A DNA stretch of 64,000 bases from Daucus carota subsp. sativus (GCF_001625215.2 NC_030386.2:37079296-37143295), one strand, 5' to 3'. Shown: positions 1 to 12,800, numbered from the stretch's first letter. The notes: a model not told the origin generated them from the sequence alone. Translations and numbers: made by a program.

Positions 1-540
1 TGTACATCCTTTTATATCAATTACTCCCTCCGTTTATATTTACATCTTTAATTTGATATATCAGGATTGTTTATGACATATCATTTTATATGAATTATTA
101 ATCATATAAATTGTTTAAACTTTCTCTCCCATTCACAAGTTCGAAATTGTTTGACCAAAATTGTTATACTTGAAATTACAACTTCATAGTAAAATTTTCT
201 ATATTTTTTGGTTTGGAAAAGAGTAAAAATCTAATTTTAAGAATTTCATGTATATGTATTTATATTATAAATATTCAATTGAAATAAAGTGACATATAAA
301 AATATTAGAAAAATTCAATCAAAAATCACACATATTAATCTAAATTCTAATAACGCTATAAATTTTTATTTCAAAAATAAATAAATAAATAACGCTATAA
401 ATTACTCCATTTATCCGTCCTCCATTAATACAAACAATTTACCTATCCTATCTCCCAGAAGATCTTACTGTTACCTAACTGGAAGTGTGGAACATAACTA
501 AACTCATCCATTAACGGCATCTGTTTCTAACCGTCTAAAA
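1..540. other. AT-rich upstream intergenic DNA with a Stowaway-type terminus
   Basis: Gene-free AT-rich DNA upstream of the SKP1-like gene. At 24 a typical Stowaway terminal motif (CTCCCTCCGT) follows a TA dinucleotide. A matching inverted end was not found, so the element looks truncated or too diverged. Nothing else was recognised. Confidence 0.5.
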
Positions 541-546
541 GCCAGT

Positions 547-574
547 CACGTGCGAGTCCAACGACTATCACGTG
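547..574 (+). promoter_or_regulatory. Paired G-boxes in the SKP1-like gene promoter
   Basis: Two perfect palindromic CACGTG motifs at 547-552 and 569-574 lie 22 bp apart, about two helical turns, upstream of the likely transcription start. CACGTG is the core bound by plant bHLH and bZIP factors. A T/A-rich TATA-like stretch follows near 635-640. That the motifs act on this gene is inferred from position. Confidence 0.5.
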
Positions 575-741
575 CCAAACACAACCATCTCCTCACAACC
601 AACCCAACCCCAATTCACCCAAAAATTTCTGGTTTTATACTAACCCTAGCCCCTCCCCCCTATCTATTCACCCCCCACACACCTATACATACACCTATAC
701 ATACACACAAACATTGCTCCTTCTTCACTCCATACTTTCAG

Positions 742-1777
742 GTACAATCTCTTTCATTTTCTACATTTTATCTCCTTTTTTTCTCTTTTTAACCTCTTTT
801 TTTTACTTATTTTCGTGGCGTTACTATCGAAGTTTTCATTTTTATTGTTTCATTTCTATGAATTACAGAATTAGAGCTTAATTATATGGTTTCATCATTC
901 AATTTGAATCTGTTTTGTTGCCAATTGTGTGTTGGATTGTATGTGTGTGTAATTGTTGCTTTGAGTGATTTGATTTGGTGTGTAATTCGATGCGCAACTA
1001 GAACTTTGATTATTAGATGTAATTGTTGATATCGATATTCAATTGTGTCTTGCAATCGGTTTTTTATCCGTGAATTGTGTTTTGTAGTTGAGCTTGCTTT
1101 AGGAAGTCCTTGTGCTGTTTACTGGCTTATTTGATTCGCGATTTGTGTTTTGTATTAGTCGTGTTTTGATTCAATTAATTAGAGCTTGATTATTTGATTG
1201 CTATGTTTAATTCTGTGAACAATTTGAATGATTATATTGTTATTTTACCTTGAATGATTTGATTTGTTAACGCGAAAGATTGTCGTGGATTGATTCAATT
1301 ACTTTATGGGAATTTGCGGTAGCTTGTATCTTCTAATCTTAATACAGTATTAGATAGTAGTTTGTATCTTGAATTGTGTTCTCTGCAAGCATGATTTTGG
1401 AAGTTCTTTTGCTATGTTTTAAATTTTTTAATTAATCGTGTCACAATTAGACAGATAGTCAAATAGACTAGGCACCTGCAAAATTGGAAATAACGAGGAT
1501 AAAACCCATTGCTGTAGTAACTTTTTTAGTTTTTAACTTTAGTGGATATTGTACATGTTGTCATATTCGCCTGATATACACTTTTAAATACATTTCAGAA
1601 AATTATAGAGTGTCAATAGAAGAAATTCCAGCTGAACCCTCCCTCTGTAGTAAATATTATTAAAGAAGTAGCAAAGGATATATTAAATATGTATAGTAGG
1701 CTGACATCCACGAATGTTACTTTTATTAATAAATTACTTAGCTTTAAGTTAATACAGCGTTGATTTATGCTTTTCAG
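742..1777 (+). other. Probable 5' UTR intron of the SKP1-like gene
   Basis: The leader appears to splice from a donor after TTTCAG at 736-741 to an acceptor at 1776-1777, which follows a pyrimidine-rich tract. The interval is T-rich with no conserved reading frame, as is usual for plant leader introns. Inferred from splice signals only. Confidence 0.45.
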
Positions 1778-2105
1778 GATTTCTTGGGCCTAGCACATTC
1801 TTCGCAACACATTTGAGTAGAGAGACAAGTTCAAGACAGCCATCTAATAAGACAAAGATTATACTCGCATATAGGTGTAAGGCATTGTGCGATTTTTGAT
1901 TCAACTACTTTAAGAGTTTATATTATCATCCGAAAAAGTTTATCTACTGTGGAAGAACCTTCTTTAGGTACCTTCGCTAAGAAGCATCTCAGTTTACAGC
2001 TGTAACTATCCTGTGACGAAGCTTTGGAAGTTATAAGGTTCTTATATTGTGCAAATTCTAAAGGAATTTCCAAGGTTGGACGTGTAATGTGTGTGGGGAC
2101 TGCCA

Positions 2106-5100
2106 ATGGCTATCGTCAGACCAGAGGTATTTGTATGGACATTTATGTAAATGAATTGGCTTTTGTTATATTTTTTGGTTGCCAATAGTAGTAGTTAAGC
2201 ACCCTATTCGTCAACGAGTTGTATACTCTCTCTCTCTCTCTCTCTCTCAATATTGTATTTGTATTGGTCTCTAGGTTGGCGTTTTGAGTTTTGAATCTTT
2301 TGATGCAGTAACCTGTAAGGCTGTAACTGGAATCTGAGCTAAAAATGGTTTGTTAATGTCAGATAATTAGCTGAGCATTTTGATATCTTGAAGATTGTTA
2401 ATGTATATGTAGATTTTTCATCAAGAGCCTGTTTTATAGAGAACAAGAAGTGTTATATGTACCTTTGCTATTTCTTTCTTACTCTTACCAGAAAATTAAT
2501 GTTTCTCTCCTTACTTTTTCCTTGTGTCTATGAAGATGAAGTCTTACATCTGGCTCCAAACTACTGATGGCTCAATCCAAGAAGTAGAGGAAGAGGTTGC
2601 TATGTTCTGCCCCATGATATGTCGAGAAGTACTTCAGACTGGCATGGGATCTTCCAAAAATTATGCAATAAAACTTCCTCAGAGGGTGAATCCTGCGGTC
2701 CTGGGCTTGATACTGGATTACTGTCGTTTTCATCAGTTACCTGGTCACTCTAATAAGGTAGGATTTCCTTGCTCTCCTCTAATAAGAAAACCAAACATAC
2801 TCGGTGTCAGATCAGGGTCTCGGAGGTAAGATGTATGCAGATGCATACCATACCTCTTCTTAGAAAGAGCAAAGAGGTCGTTACTAGAAAGATTCCTGGC
2901 TCAAACATTACTAAACACATAAATGGGTTAATGCTCTATTTCATCACTGTACTGGATCAAAACTTTCAGTTGGCCTACCCAGTGAAAAAAGTTTTCAATT
3001 AAATAATAAAGTATTTAAAAACTTGCAATCATGTGATTAAGTTTAAACAAAATTTCAGCGCCGTTAAGTGATCTTTGACTTTAACGGATTACCGTTAAAT
3101 TTAACAGAATTACAAATTTTTGACAAATTTGCATGTTTTTAGCGGAGGTTCTGATAGACGTAGAAGAAAGAAGGGAAATGGACCCTCCCTCACCTTGCCA
3201 TAACCACCAGATTATGGCTCCCCTTTTCTTTCCGGCCGAGCACCGCCATTTACGGCGTCATGGAGCTTGCCGGATTTTTATTCATCCCACTCCAGATCAT
3301 ATCCTCATGATACCAGGAATTCAACCATGCCATCAAAACTGCCAACCACCTAACCGTTTAGCCAGATCTACACGCCTACGCCCTTAGTTCTTGCCCAGAA
3401 TCAGTATAAATGAAACCCCCAAATCTCAATTACAAACTTAACCCGTTAACTGAAAATTTTCATTTACTCGGTAGGTCAACTGAAAATTTTGATTGATTAC
3501 AGTGATGAAATTGAACATTAACCCGTTAAAAACTTAACGGAGACTGACGGAGTGGCCTATTTGAAAGTTTTTAATGGTACAATTAGTTGACTGAAAACTT
3601 TTTTGACTCGGTAGGTCAACTGAAAGTTTTGATCGAGTAGAGTGATGAAATAGAGCATTAACCCACACATAAATATGAACTTGTAGATAATATTTGAAAT
3701 TTCTTCATTAATTCTGGCCAGGCTGTAATGATTAGAGAATACAACGTTACCTTGGAAGTTGGAACTTTAGTCTTATTCTGTTAATTAGCAATGGCCTAAT
3801 CTTATTAACCTTAATTTCTTCATTTTTGTAGGAGCTGAAAACTTATGATGAGAAGTTTATCCGGTTAGACACCAAAAATTTATGCGAGTTAACGTCCGCT
3901 GCTGATAGCCTGCAGTTGAGGCCTTTGGTTGATCTTACGAGCCGTGCACTTGCTCGGATTATTGAAGGCAAAACTCCTGAGGAAATTCGCGAGACATTTC
4001 ATTTACCTGATGATCTTACAGAGGTACTCATTGCCAAAAAACAAGGTTAATGCAAACTTGTAAAACCTTTGTCTTCCATTTCATAGCCTCACAGAACTAA
4101 ATTTGGCAGGAAGAAAAATTAGAGCCCTTAAGAAACATGACAGATGACCCACGTATCAGGCTCCTGAATCGGTTGTATGCAAGAAAGAGGAAAGAATTGA
4201 AAGAGAGAGAGAAAGTAAAGGTGACTAAATATGTATATAATGTTGTTTCTCAGTTCACTGACCTTCTACAAGCTGTATATGATATCTAGTAAAGCATATT
4301 TTTCAATGTTAAATGAGCGTGGATATGAAATCTCGTACTAAGGAACCAAATATGGTTTGCAGAATTTAACTAAAAAATTGTTGCATGTGCACTAACAGGA
4401 ATTCTCTCTTTTTTACTTTTTTACTTTCTACATTTTTCATTTTTATTTTTCCTTTCTTCCATTTTAGAATGTTGAGGTTGCAGAGGAGCACATGGATAAA
4501 CGTTCTGTGGATGATCTCTTGTCCTTCATAAATGGTGGTGACGGTGGTTAGTCTTACAATAACGACATACTTCTTTTCTCTCATTATATAATCGTTTTGC
4601 ATGTTATTGTTGGGAGGACAATTACTTAGAAATTTTGATCCATCATCTAGTACTATATTAATTTTTAACATTAATGGTAGTCTAGGACTTCGGGTTATAT
4701 TATGCTGAATTTAATCACAACTACTTGTCTTTCATGGCTGTGAAGTAGTATCTTGTATTGTTTCACCTTGTTTATCTAGTTCTGGTATAAAAAGTACATG
4801 TCCATATAGCATTTTCCCAAAACATTTGGCACGAGAAATTCTGAAATTGCATATTTTACTTGTTTATAATTTATATACAGAGTAATGCATGTTCTTACTG
4901 AAGAATTTTAAAAGCTAGTACTAGTACTAGATTTTCTGCTGTAGTAGATAAATACTTTCACCAGCGGTTCTATACCGGCAAACTTCTTTTTCCTATCTTT
5001 TGTTTTTAATGAGAATGTGCAACATATCTGCTCTATGTTCTTCGTGAAAATCAGAAAATGTCAAAGCCCTTTCATATTTTTATACATCTACATATATTGT

Positions 5101-6883
5101 GGTGTTTTTAATTTCTGACTTCAGTTTTTATTAACATTTTCCTTTACAAAACTAAGTATAATTATAGGAATTTTTAACTTTTGCAGACTCAAAATGTGTT
5201 AGATCTGCCAAAAATAAAAAGAAAAACCGTAGACGAAAAGATCAACCAAGAAATTCTGCATCAAACAATGACAATGAAAATCGCGAGAAGGTTTGCTTGG
5301 TTATGCCTGATTCTTGATCTGTCTCTCTGCCTCTATGATCTTTTCGTTCACATGATTTTGGCACAGAGTTCTCATTTAAGGATTCACATCAACTTATTGT
5401 TTGATTTGGTGGTTTTTCTATGGTTCCAGGAAACAGAGAGTCTCAATTCAGCTCACTATAATGGTGCAGTGGAAGATGTTTCTAGCTCAAATCGAGCTTT
5501 AATGTTGCAAGATTCATCATCTGCCACATTATTATCCAATCTTGATTTTGATGACGCGGATATTGATGATGGATTGGATCCTGCTTTGAAGGAAGAAATT
5601 GACAGGTTTGCTCGTCTGTACTACAAAGTCTATATTATTGGTTCATAATTTGCACCTGAGAATTTGTAGCTAACAGATTTTGGCATATAATAAAGACTTA
5701 TTGCCCCTCTAGTAAAAATATGAGTGATTTTGGACTTTTAGATTTCCGAAATTGATGCTTACTTTCGATGTAGTGAAAGCTTAAATACATGATATAGCAT
5801 CTAAACCAGTTAATTATAAACGATGTTCAGTTTTAAAACTTCAATCTTAACCAACTCAAACCGAAGAAAAGTACAAATATATATGGTTCATAAAATTCTA
5901 GAATAATATAAAAGTAGTAAAAAATAAATCAAATAATGTCTTGGCCAAGAAAATACCAACTCAAGTCAACCTTGAGTGAAGTGTCACACCTTTGAGTTTA
6001 ATGCCCCTCGAGTGAGGGTTAGAGGCCCTGAGCTAGCGTGGAAATGCAGAAACTCTGGTCATGTTACCCCCAAATGAGGGCCAAATTCCCTCGAGGAAGG
6101 ATATCTGCAATTTCCCCCTGTCCTCTAGAATTTGTCCAAGTAACCTAACAATCTGCATCTACTATACGCCTGTATATAATTTTTAATCCACAAAACTATT
6201 CTGCAGTATGCATTTAGATTGATTCCTAGCATTCTGATTAGTCCTATACAATCTCTCGAAGGAGTACAGTTGCATATTGCACTGTGATTGTAGTTTGTTG
6301 ATTTGTGCGGATATTACATACTTTATATCTGTGGAATTGTAGGGAAGTAGAAGATTTTGCTCGGAGATTAAACTCAGTGTGGCCGGAGAGAATGCAGGAG
6401 ATCTATGCTTTGGGTCAAGAAAGAAGGCTTTTACAAATACATGGCAACAGTTCTGTTGCAAGATACACAGGCAAGCGAAATGGAAGCAGTATGAATGTGG
6501 CTCATTTATTTTATAGAAAACTCATACTGATTGTCTTTCTATAAGTAAAGTGTTTAACTTTAAGTAGTAGCTAACCTTTAGAATATTTAATGTTACAACT
6601 TGTCTTGTTTGAGTCTTTTGTGATATAATGATGTTAGATAATTACACAACAGGATTTAGTCGGTAGAACTACAGAAGTTGTAACACAACACAGTATACAA
6701 AAAAATGTTACTTTGATGTACCCAACAATTAGATTGTTAGGGTAGCAAACTACTATGATTGTGAGGGTTTTGTTTTGACCTGCCCAAAAAGTATACATAG
6801 ATAGGAAAGGTTTTACTAGCCTTCCACTACTATGAATGCAGATGGTTGGTACTAAACCGTTTCTTACCTGATGTGCAGCCTGA
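2106..6883 (+). CDS. ASK21: SKP1-like protein 21 (ASK20/ASK21 type)
   Basis: SKP1-related protein, expected to act as an adaptor in SCF (CUL1-F-box) ubiquitin ligases. Coding exons: 2106-2126, 2536-2757, 3832-4023, 4110-4220, 4468-4546, 5187-5290, 5430-5605, 6343-6488, 6879-6883 (about 351 aa). The N-terminal half has the Skp1 POZ fold, starting KSYIWLQTTDGSIQEVEEE, followed by the Skp1 dimerisation region (SAADSLQLRPLVDLTSRA, then TPEEIRETFHLPDDL). Canonical SKP1 is about 160 aa. The extra C-terminal half here, including DPRIRLLNRLYARKRKEL, a Lys/Arg-rich linker and an acidic stretch ending VEDFARRLNS, is the ASK20/21 signature. The last intron is uncertain: without it, the exon from 6343 runs to a stop at 6542-6544. 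The 5' UTR seems split, with a donor at 742 and an acceptor just before 1778. An upstream ATG at 2087 opens a different frame. Confidence 0.88.
2226..2248. repeat. (CT)n microsatellite
   Basis: An uninterrupted CT dinucleotide run of about 11 units in the first coding intron of the SKP1-like gene. It is likely length-polymorphic. Confidence 0.9.
2765..2912 (+). mobile_element. SINE-like fragment with Angio-domain-type tail
   Basis: In intron 2 of the SKP1-like gene, the run from about 2800 to 2912 (GTCAGATCAGGGTCTCGGAG, then a GCAGATGCATACC-like core and CCTGGCTC) resembles the conserved 3' module shared by many angiosperm SINEs such as the Au family. No clear pol III A/B boxes or target duplication were seen, so it is probably a decayed or partial copy. 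It ends just before the Mutator-like element, which may have inserted into or beside it. Confidence 0.5.
2925..3664. mobile_element. Non-autonomous Mutator-like element (MULE), 740 bp
   Basis: Inserted in intron 2 of the SKP1-like gene. Its ends are long terminal inverted repeats of about 75 bp: 2925-2999 matches the reverse complement of about 3590-3664 with only a few mismatches, starting GGGTTAATGCTCTATTTCAT. The element is flanked by a perfect 10-bp direct repeat, ACACATAAAT, at 2915-2924 and 3665-3674. Long TIRs with a 9-11 bp duplication are the Mutator-superfamily signature. A third, diverged copy of the end lies inside at about 3465-3525. No transposase is encoded. The interior (3130-3390) is clearly more GC-rich than its surroundings, which suggests a captured gene fragment (Pack-MULE); the source was not recognised. 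Confidence 0.85.
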
Positions 6884-8076
6884 GTCTTGTAATGAAGGTC
6901 CCATGGTGGAGTGCTCGTGCACTGCTTACCTTGGTATCACGTTTCTCCAATGAATAATGGCAATTTTACATGTGGCCTTCTTTTACGGTGGAGAAACTGG
7001 AAAAGGGAAAAGAGGGAGCTCAATAAAGAAGCTAAAAGGTGACAAACACCTGGCAACTTGGCAGTTGGCGCTTTCTTATAATGTGTTGGCTCTTTTGCCC
7101 TCACAATTTATTTTTGTTACTTGATGTTTTTTAATTATTTGTCTTGATTTGAATTTTTTTTATTGTTATCAAACTGTAATACCAGAGTGTAGTACATAGG
7201 GTATAGTTAGTTTTTTCTTGTGGGTGCTTGGACACAAAGTTTTCTCACATTGCAATGTAAAAACGACCAGTATAGAGAACAAAGGGGTAAAGAACATGAA
7301 CTGAGTTTAGTACATCTTTTTGACAGTGTATTACAAGTCTTCCATCAGTTTTCTCTTCTTGTTGTTGGGAAGTCTTCCATGGATACATAGCTTTGTCCGT
7401 GGAGCTAATCGTTGAGGATGTGTTTTGGTGCTGTAATCAGTTCTGGTTGCACGCAGTTTTAAATTAGTCATTGACGATATATATCAACTCTCTACCCGAG
7501 TCCCTGACTGCTGCTAGTATAACGAGTTATGGGGTGGGTTTAAAGTTTAAACTATGAAGCAAAGTGACGAGTCATATCGTGTGTCCGAGATGAATGAAAC
7601 TGGAGAACTTAGTAAATTCAATTCTGGTGGCCATGCAATACGAGTCATTCTTCCCATTTCATTTTTATTAGCTACTCATTTCCCCCCAAATTTTACAGTT
7701 CTCACTTATTTCAGTATATAGCAAAAGTAAATTATAATTCTTGTAATTACTTCCTTGCTGCATATCATAAGTCTTTCTTGGAAGATTTTTTCCACCAGCA
7801 GAATTTCATATTTATTACAGTGATTAGTCAATTACCACCATAAAGTCATAAACTCATAGCACTGGTACCTATTAGAGTTTGGAATCGAGCAAAATCGACT
7901 GGCTTCAAAAAAGAATTCAACAGGTTTAGCAATTAAAAGACCAAAACAAGGGATTATTGCCATGATTGAACCATGAAACACTAAAATTACAATCCCATTG
8001 CATATCTTAGGAACAAACACAACTAGAACTCTAAAACCAGGTAGATACACGGTTTTTAATTTTCAATCTAATACTA
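6884..8076. other. Convergent 3' intergenic region
   Basis: The 3' UTR of the SKP1-like gene probably covers the first few hundred bases, and the 3' UTR of the minus-strand membrane-protein gene the last ones (about 7800-8076). No reading frame with family similarity, repeat or RNA gene was recognised between them. Confidence 0.5.
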
Positions 8077-8820
8077 TCAAGCTGCCTTCTTTATCTCGGG
8101 CGAGGAAGCGTAGTAAGCCTTGAAGGCTTTCGGCATATAAAAAGGCAACAAAAACCCAAACAAATTAAAACTCCAAAACGCCAAATTCGCCACCGCCAAA
8201 CCTCTCCCAACAACCAATCTCCTCTCGCTCCCACTAAACTCTCGGTGCCCTTTCGATATCTCAGTCCTCAACCAATCCATGATGGTGAAAATCCTCGCTG
8301 AATTATAAACCACCGGCACGAAAACCCGAATAGGAAGCGAAAACCGGTCCGAAAACGCCACCCCTTCCATAAACACCTGGCTCGCCAGAAGAAACACGTG
8401 TGGCACAGCGGCCTGGATACCCTCTTTGTCTCCCTCCACGACTCCTTCGAATATGTAAGCTATGGGGAGAAATAGGCCGATCAGGGCTCCGGTGAACACG
8501 TAGAGGCCTAAAATTCTGTTTTTTTCGCCGAAGACGGGAGGCTCTGCTGACGAAGAGAAGGTGGGGAAAGCGACCTTGGAGATGAAGTACATGTAGAAAA
8601 GAGTGAAGACTACGAAGGCGAAGTCTTGGATGCTGACCATGCCGCTGGCTGAGAGGACTATGATCACGGCCAGAGCGTTGAGTTGTTGGAGAGACGAGAA
8701 GCTGTTGGTTTTTTTTGGTTTGTTGAATACTTTGTGCTCTTGCTTCTCCTTCACCGTGGCCTCGTCTTCTTGTTCTTTTGAGGTGCTTATCTCACTCACT
8801 GGACCAACCCCTCCTGACAT
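8077..8820 (-). CDS. DUF7733-type plant membrane protein
   Basis: Single-exon gene for a 247-aa protein of unknown function, similar from memory to the plant DUF7733 family. It starts MSGGVGPVSEISTSKEQ and has a charged, disordered N-terminus of about 45 residues. Several hydrophobic segments follow: about 48-70 (NALAVIIVLSASGMVSI), 70-85 (FAFVVFTLFYMYFI), 105-125 (LGLYVFTGALIGLFLPIAYI), 140-150, and 215-230 (FWSFNLFGFLLPFYM). Family-conserved blocks include PHVFLLASQVFMEG and FVPVVYNSARIFTIMDWLR. It is predicted to be an integral membrane protein; location and role cannot be told from sequence. The start is the first ATG in a well-conserved N-terminus. An intronless gene is unusual among its intron-rich neighbours. 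Confidence 0.8.
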   Translation of the reverse strand: MSGGVGPVSEISTSKEQEDEATVKEKQEHKVFNKPKKTNSFSSLQQLNALAVIIVLSASGMVSIQDFAFVVFTLFYMYFISKVAFPTFSSSAEPPVFGEKNRILGLYVFTGALIGLFLPIAYIFEGVVEGDKEGIQAAVPHVFLLASQVFMEGVAFSDRFSLPIRVFVPVVYNSARIFTIMDWLRTEISKGHREFSGSERRLVVGRGLAVANLAFWSFNLFGFLLPFYMPKAFKAYYASSPEIKKAA

Positions 8821-8989
8821 TTTTTGACAATCTTTCTTTAACTTTTTTTTATTTTATTTTCTTGATCGGAGAAGAGATGAGAGTAGAGCAGGAGAAAAGG
8901 GTGAAAACTGAAAAGTTCTTGTGGTTTGTGATGGATATGATTTGGGTGTTGTGTGAAGAATATTGAGGTGAGGTGATACGTGTCTAGTT

Positions 8990-9886
8990 GTGAGGACTTT
9001 TGGGACTCAGTGAGGTTACGTGGCTACAAATGAGAGAGATGGGTGGTAATTTTCTATTGGGGCAAAAATGAATGAACCACCGTCTTATTCGGAGCTGAAA
9101 TATAAGTAGCGGAATTAAAATGTACGTAGCGCTTGATTGATGTTTAAAGAGTCTCGTTAACGTTCGAAATTTCAAACTCAAATCGAAATCTCAAATAGAT
9201 GTTTGGATTAGCAATATAATGATATAAATGAGAAATCTAAATCTTACTTAAAAATTAAATTATTTCTTATATATTTTTAAGATACCCACTCTCATGTTGC
9301 ATTCTCAATCCCGATTCTTATTCCAATCCAGTTTTGACGCTCACATATTTTCAAAAGTAACTGTATTTTGGATCGCTGGAATCTGGATTATGTAAACTAA
9401 TCCACCATAATAGATTGGCCTTTGTAGATCCAGTCCAACAAGTTTTAGCTTACAGATTTTTATTTCGCATGAAAAACACAAAAGCAAAGCCATATTTATT
9501 TCCTGTAAGCTATTGGTTACTATAAGGGAAGAGTAAAAACATTTGACATCTGATATCGGAGATATATTGCTGCTACTGAACTGGGGTTTTGCTGCTGTAC
9601 TGAAAGAGAATATCAATAGGTCTGAAACAAATAGAATACACTGCAAAAAAACCTATGCAACTGCACTAGAGACCCAGTTTATTGCAAGAGTTCATCTAGA
9701 CAGTGAGACAATATCCCCATCTACCCAAAATTTCAACGATATAAATATAAAAAAAAACTGTAAATATTTTCCTCCGACTGGAGTGCCACGAATAAAGCTG
9801 GAACCCCTGAAGCTAGGAATGATGTAATTGCGGCACACTTTAACTGCACAATTTGTATAACAGTCTAATTCTTCTCCTTTTATTAC
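8990..9886. other. Intergenic region upstream of the DUF7733 gene
   Basis: Promoter side of the minus-strand membrane-protein gene, grading into the likely 3' UTR of the zinc-finger gene, whose stop is at 9887. It is AT-rich. No conserved frame, repeat or RNA gene was recognised. Confidence 0.45.
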
Positions 9887-12800
9887 CTACGTAACATTTT
9901 TCTGTTTGGGAATGTATTTTATTTGGACATTCTTTTCAGACTTTGTTCTGGATTTGGCTTTCTGGCGCCTGTTGCTTGGAGAAATTCTGGCCGGCCTGTT
10001 ACCTGCTACGCCACTAACGTCGCATTCCTTGATCATTGATGCTAGCTGACAGTCAGATTCTGGAGATAGGACCAAGGTCACATGCTCCCCTGAGACGGCC
10101 TCTTTCCATCCTGCATTTGATTTAAGAGAAATTAGACACTAAAACTAGCTTCTGACAGAAAGGGATAGTTATCAATAGAAAATAATTAGCTTTCACAATA
10201 TATGACATAATATTAACATACTTTCAGCGAGAAACGCTCTTGCAGGGTGAGTGGAGAAGTGCGAGTCTTTTGTCTCCATGATTTCGCTGCTTTTACCATA
10301 ACTGCTTTCCATTTCGCAAGAACAAAAACCACTATTACCTGGCATCATACTATCACCACCAATTCTCGAAATTGGATTGTTGTCAGATTCTTGATTGTCA
10401 CTTTGAGCAGATTGACCTCGACCTATATTCTCATGCCTGCTCACAGGCATCCAACACTTCACAGTAGACCGAGTTGTGCTACTCGGAACATCTTCTTTCA
10501 TCAGCTTGTCTTGAGCAACAACTTTCTTAACATGCTTGATATCGCAGGAATCTTGAGCTTCAGACTGACTACTAGCCTGTTCTGCCTCAGAATTTCTCAC
10601 CGTCACGGATATAGATCCAATCATAACTGCACAGCCAGTTTGCTCAATTTGATTCACATCCACTACCCCTCTGCTTGCTGCACATTTCCCCCCATTATCT
10701 GCTTTGGCTTTTTTAGTCCACACTTTATTGCGATTGACTGGGGCAGCCCTTGCATCCCTGTGGAAAATGTGCTTTGGTGTAGGTTCAGTTTTCACCACAT
10801 TTGAACTTGGGCCGTGATAACAGCCATTGCATCCAATTCTTTGTGTTTTTGGCACCTGCCATCTGGTTGACCCTAAATGCTGACGGCCATTTCCTCGACT
10901 CTTCCTGTGTTCATCATTTTGGGCAAGACATAAATCAACAGGTTCACTGCTGAGTACACCTTGGGCTTCAGTTTCTGCAGGTTCATTATTAGATACAGAC
11001 ACAAGGACTGTTGGAACATCATCAGAGGTTCCTTCACCTGAAAGATGTGAATCTACAAGGGTTGTAGGACTAGAAGGTTCTGCAGATGTCAAGCTCTCTG
11101 ATACATTATCAACCATATTCTTCAGAGGTTCTTCCTCACGGAATTGTTCCTTTGCTTTCTGTTCCTTCTGTCGAAGCTTCTTCTGTCTCTTCCTTTCCAA
11201 CAAGTCAGCTTGCCTACAAAGTAAAAAATAAAGTATAATAAATAGTAATCCAACATTACGGCCTAGTATATAAGACTGATCCATTCTAAAAAACTATTAA
11301 AACTTTTAGCCATCATAAGAACTTGTTGGCAATGGTACAGTCGCTATCCATATAGGACACCCATTTCCTTAATTTCTTTTTCATGCAATGGTGCCACTTC
11401 ACATTGGAACTACCTAGGGTAAAGAACAAGTAGGAACATATCTGGCATATCGATTATGGAATTTTGCAGCCTGTAATAAATAAATGGGCTTGTATGCTAA
11501 ATTGGTTTCCACCAGCAATATTGGTTGAACAACTTCATGACAAGTACAAACAGTTCCCTTAGTAAAAGGGAATGAACTGCAAATAATCTTTATTACATAT
11601 ACAGGAATAAGGATTTATATACTTGGTGGAATGAGAATCCTGTGGTTTCAAATTATCCTCAATCCATGAGAGTTAAATCTCAGGGTGATGAACAGAGTAG
11701 CAGAACTAATCGCTTGTCAGAAATAGGCACTACACGATACACATAGTTCAATTTACCTTCTCATGGAAGCTTCTTCTTCCTCCACAAGCAATTTCTGGCA
11801 TCTTAAAGCTTCAGCATCTTTGTCAGCAAGCCATGCTTTAACCTGAGCACATTTAAAAACTAATTTAGTTATTAAATGTATTCTCTTAAAAAAATGGTGG
11901 GTAGCAACAGGAAGGTGCACCAGGATTGAAGACAATTTCATATGAGTAGAAATTTGAGACTCCATGCTCTATTTACGTTTATTACATTTAGAAATCAAGT
12001 AATACCATGTTTCTTGTTCAGCTTCAAACTTTTCCTTTTTCTTATTTCTCTCTCTGTGTGTGTGTGGACCGGGGGGGGGGGGGGGGGGGGGGGTAATATC
12101 TATTGAGAAAGTAACCAAGAAATATATATAGGAATTTCAACATACCAGTTTTTGTTCAATAAGGAAGCTGGTGCAAGCAACCAAGTTTTTCATCTCAGGG
12201 GGGGGGGGGGGGGGGGGGGGGGGGGTAATATCTATTGAGAAAGTAACCAAGAAATATATATAGGAATTTCAACATACCAGTTTTTGTTCAATAAGGAAGC
12301 TGGTGCAAGCAACCAAGTTTTTCATCTCAAGGGCAACTTTTCCAGCCTCCCTGTCAAATACGTACTTCTGCATTGATTCTGCTGTGCCAGCGCATAAGAA
12401 TGTTCTCTCACTAGCATCATCAAGTATGCTAAATAGCTCCTGGGACGATATTGGAAGCCTGGAAGGTCTAGCTTGAATTACATCCTACAAGACTTGACAA
12501 TGTTAGGAAAAGGGGCACTGAAAGTTGCGTGAATCAAAATTATATATGAAACATCATAGGTGTTGATTTGATGGTCGCAAAGATAAAAAGGATACCACAC
12601 AAATAAATCCCTTACCAAGAGCGAAGAGCCAGCCTTTTGATAGACTTGTGAAAGAGCAAAAAATCCTGGCTTGTAGATGAATGATGCCAATGCCTTTATT
12701 ATTGAAGAACCAGAAACTTCCTAGATAAATTGAGTTAAGCAATAGTCAAACAAAAGGAAGATTCCACATATTGAGAAAAGAAGAATGATGCAAGGAAGTT

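Noticed and set aside
10247-10804. 185-residue open frame on the plus strand
   Set aside because: It lies wholly antisense to the large exon 8 of the zinc-finger gene and shows no family-like motif; it is a mirror of coding bias.
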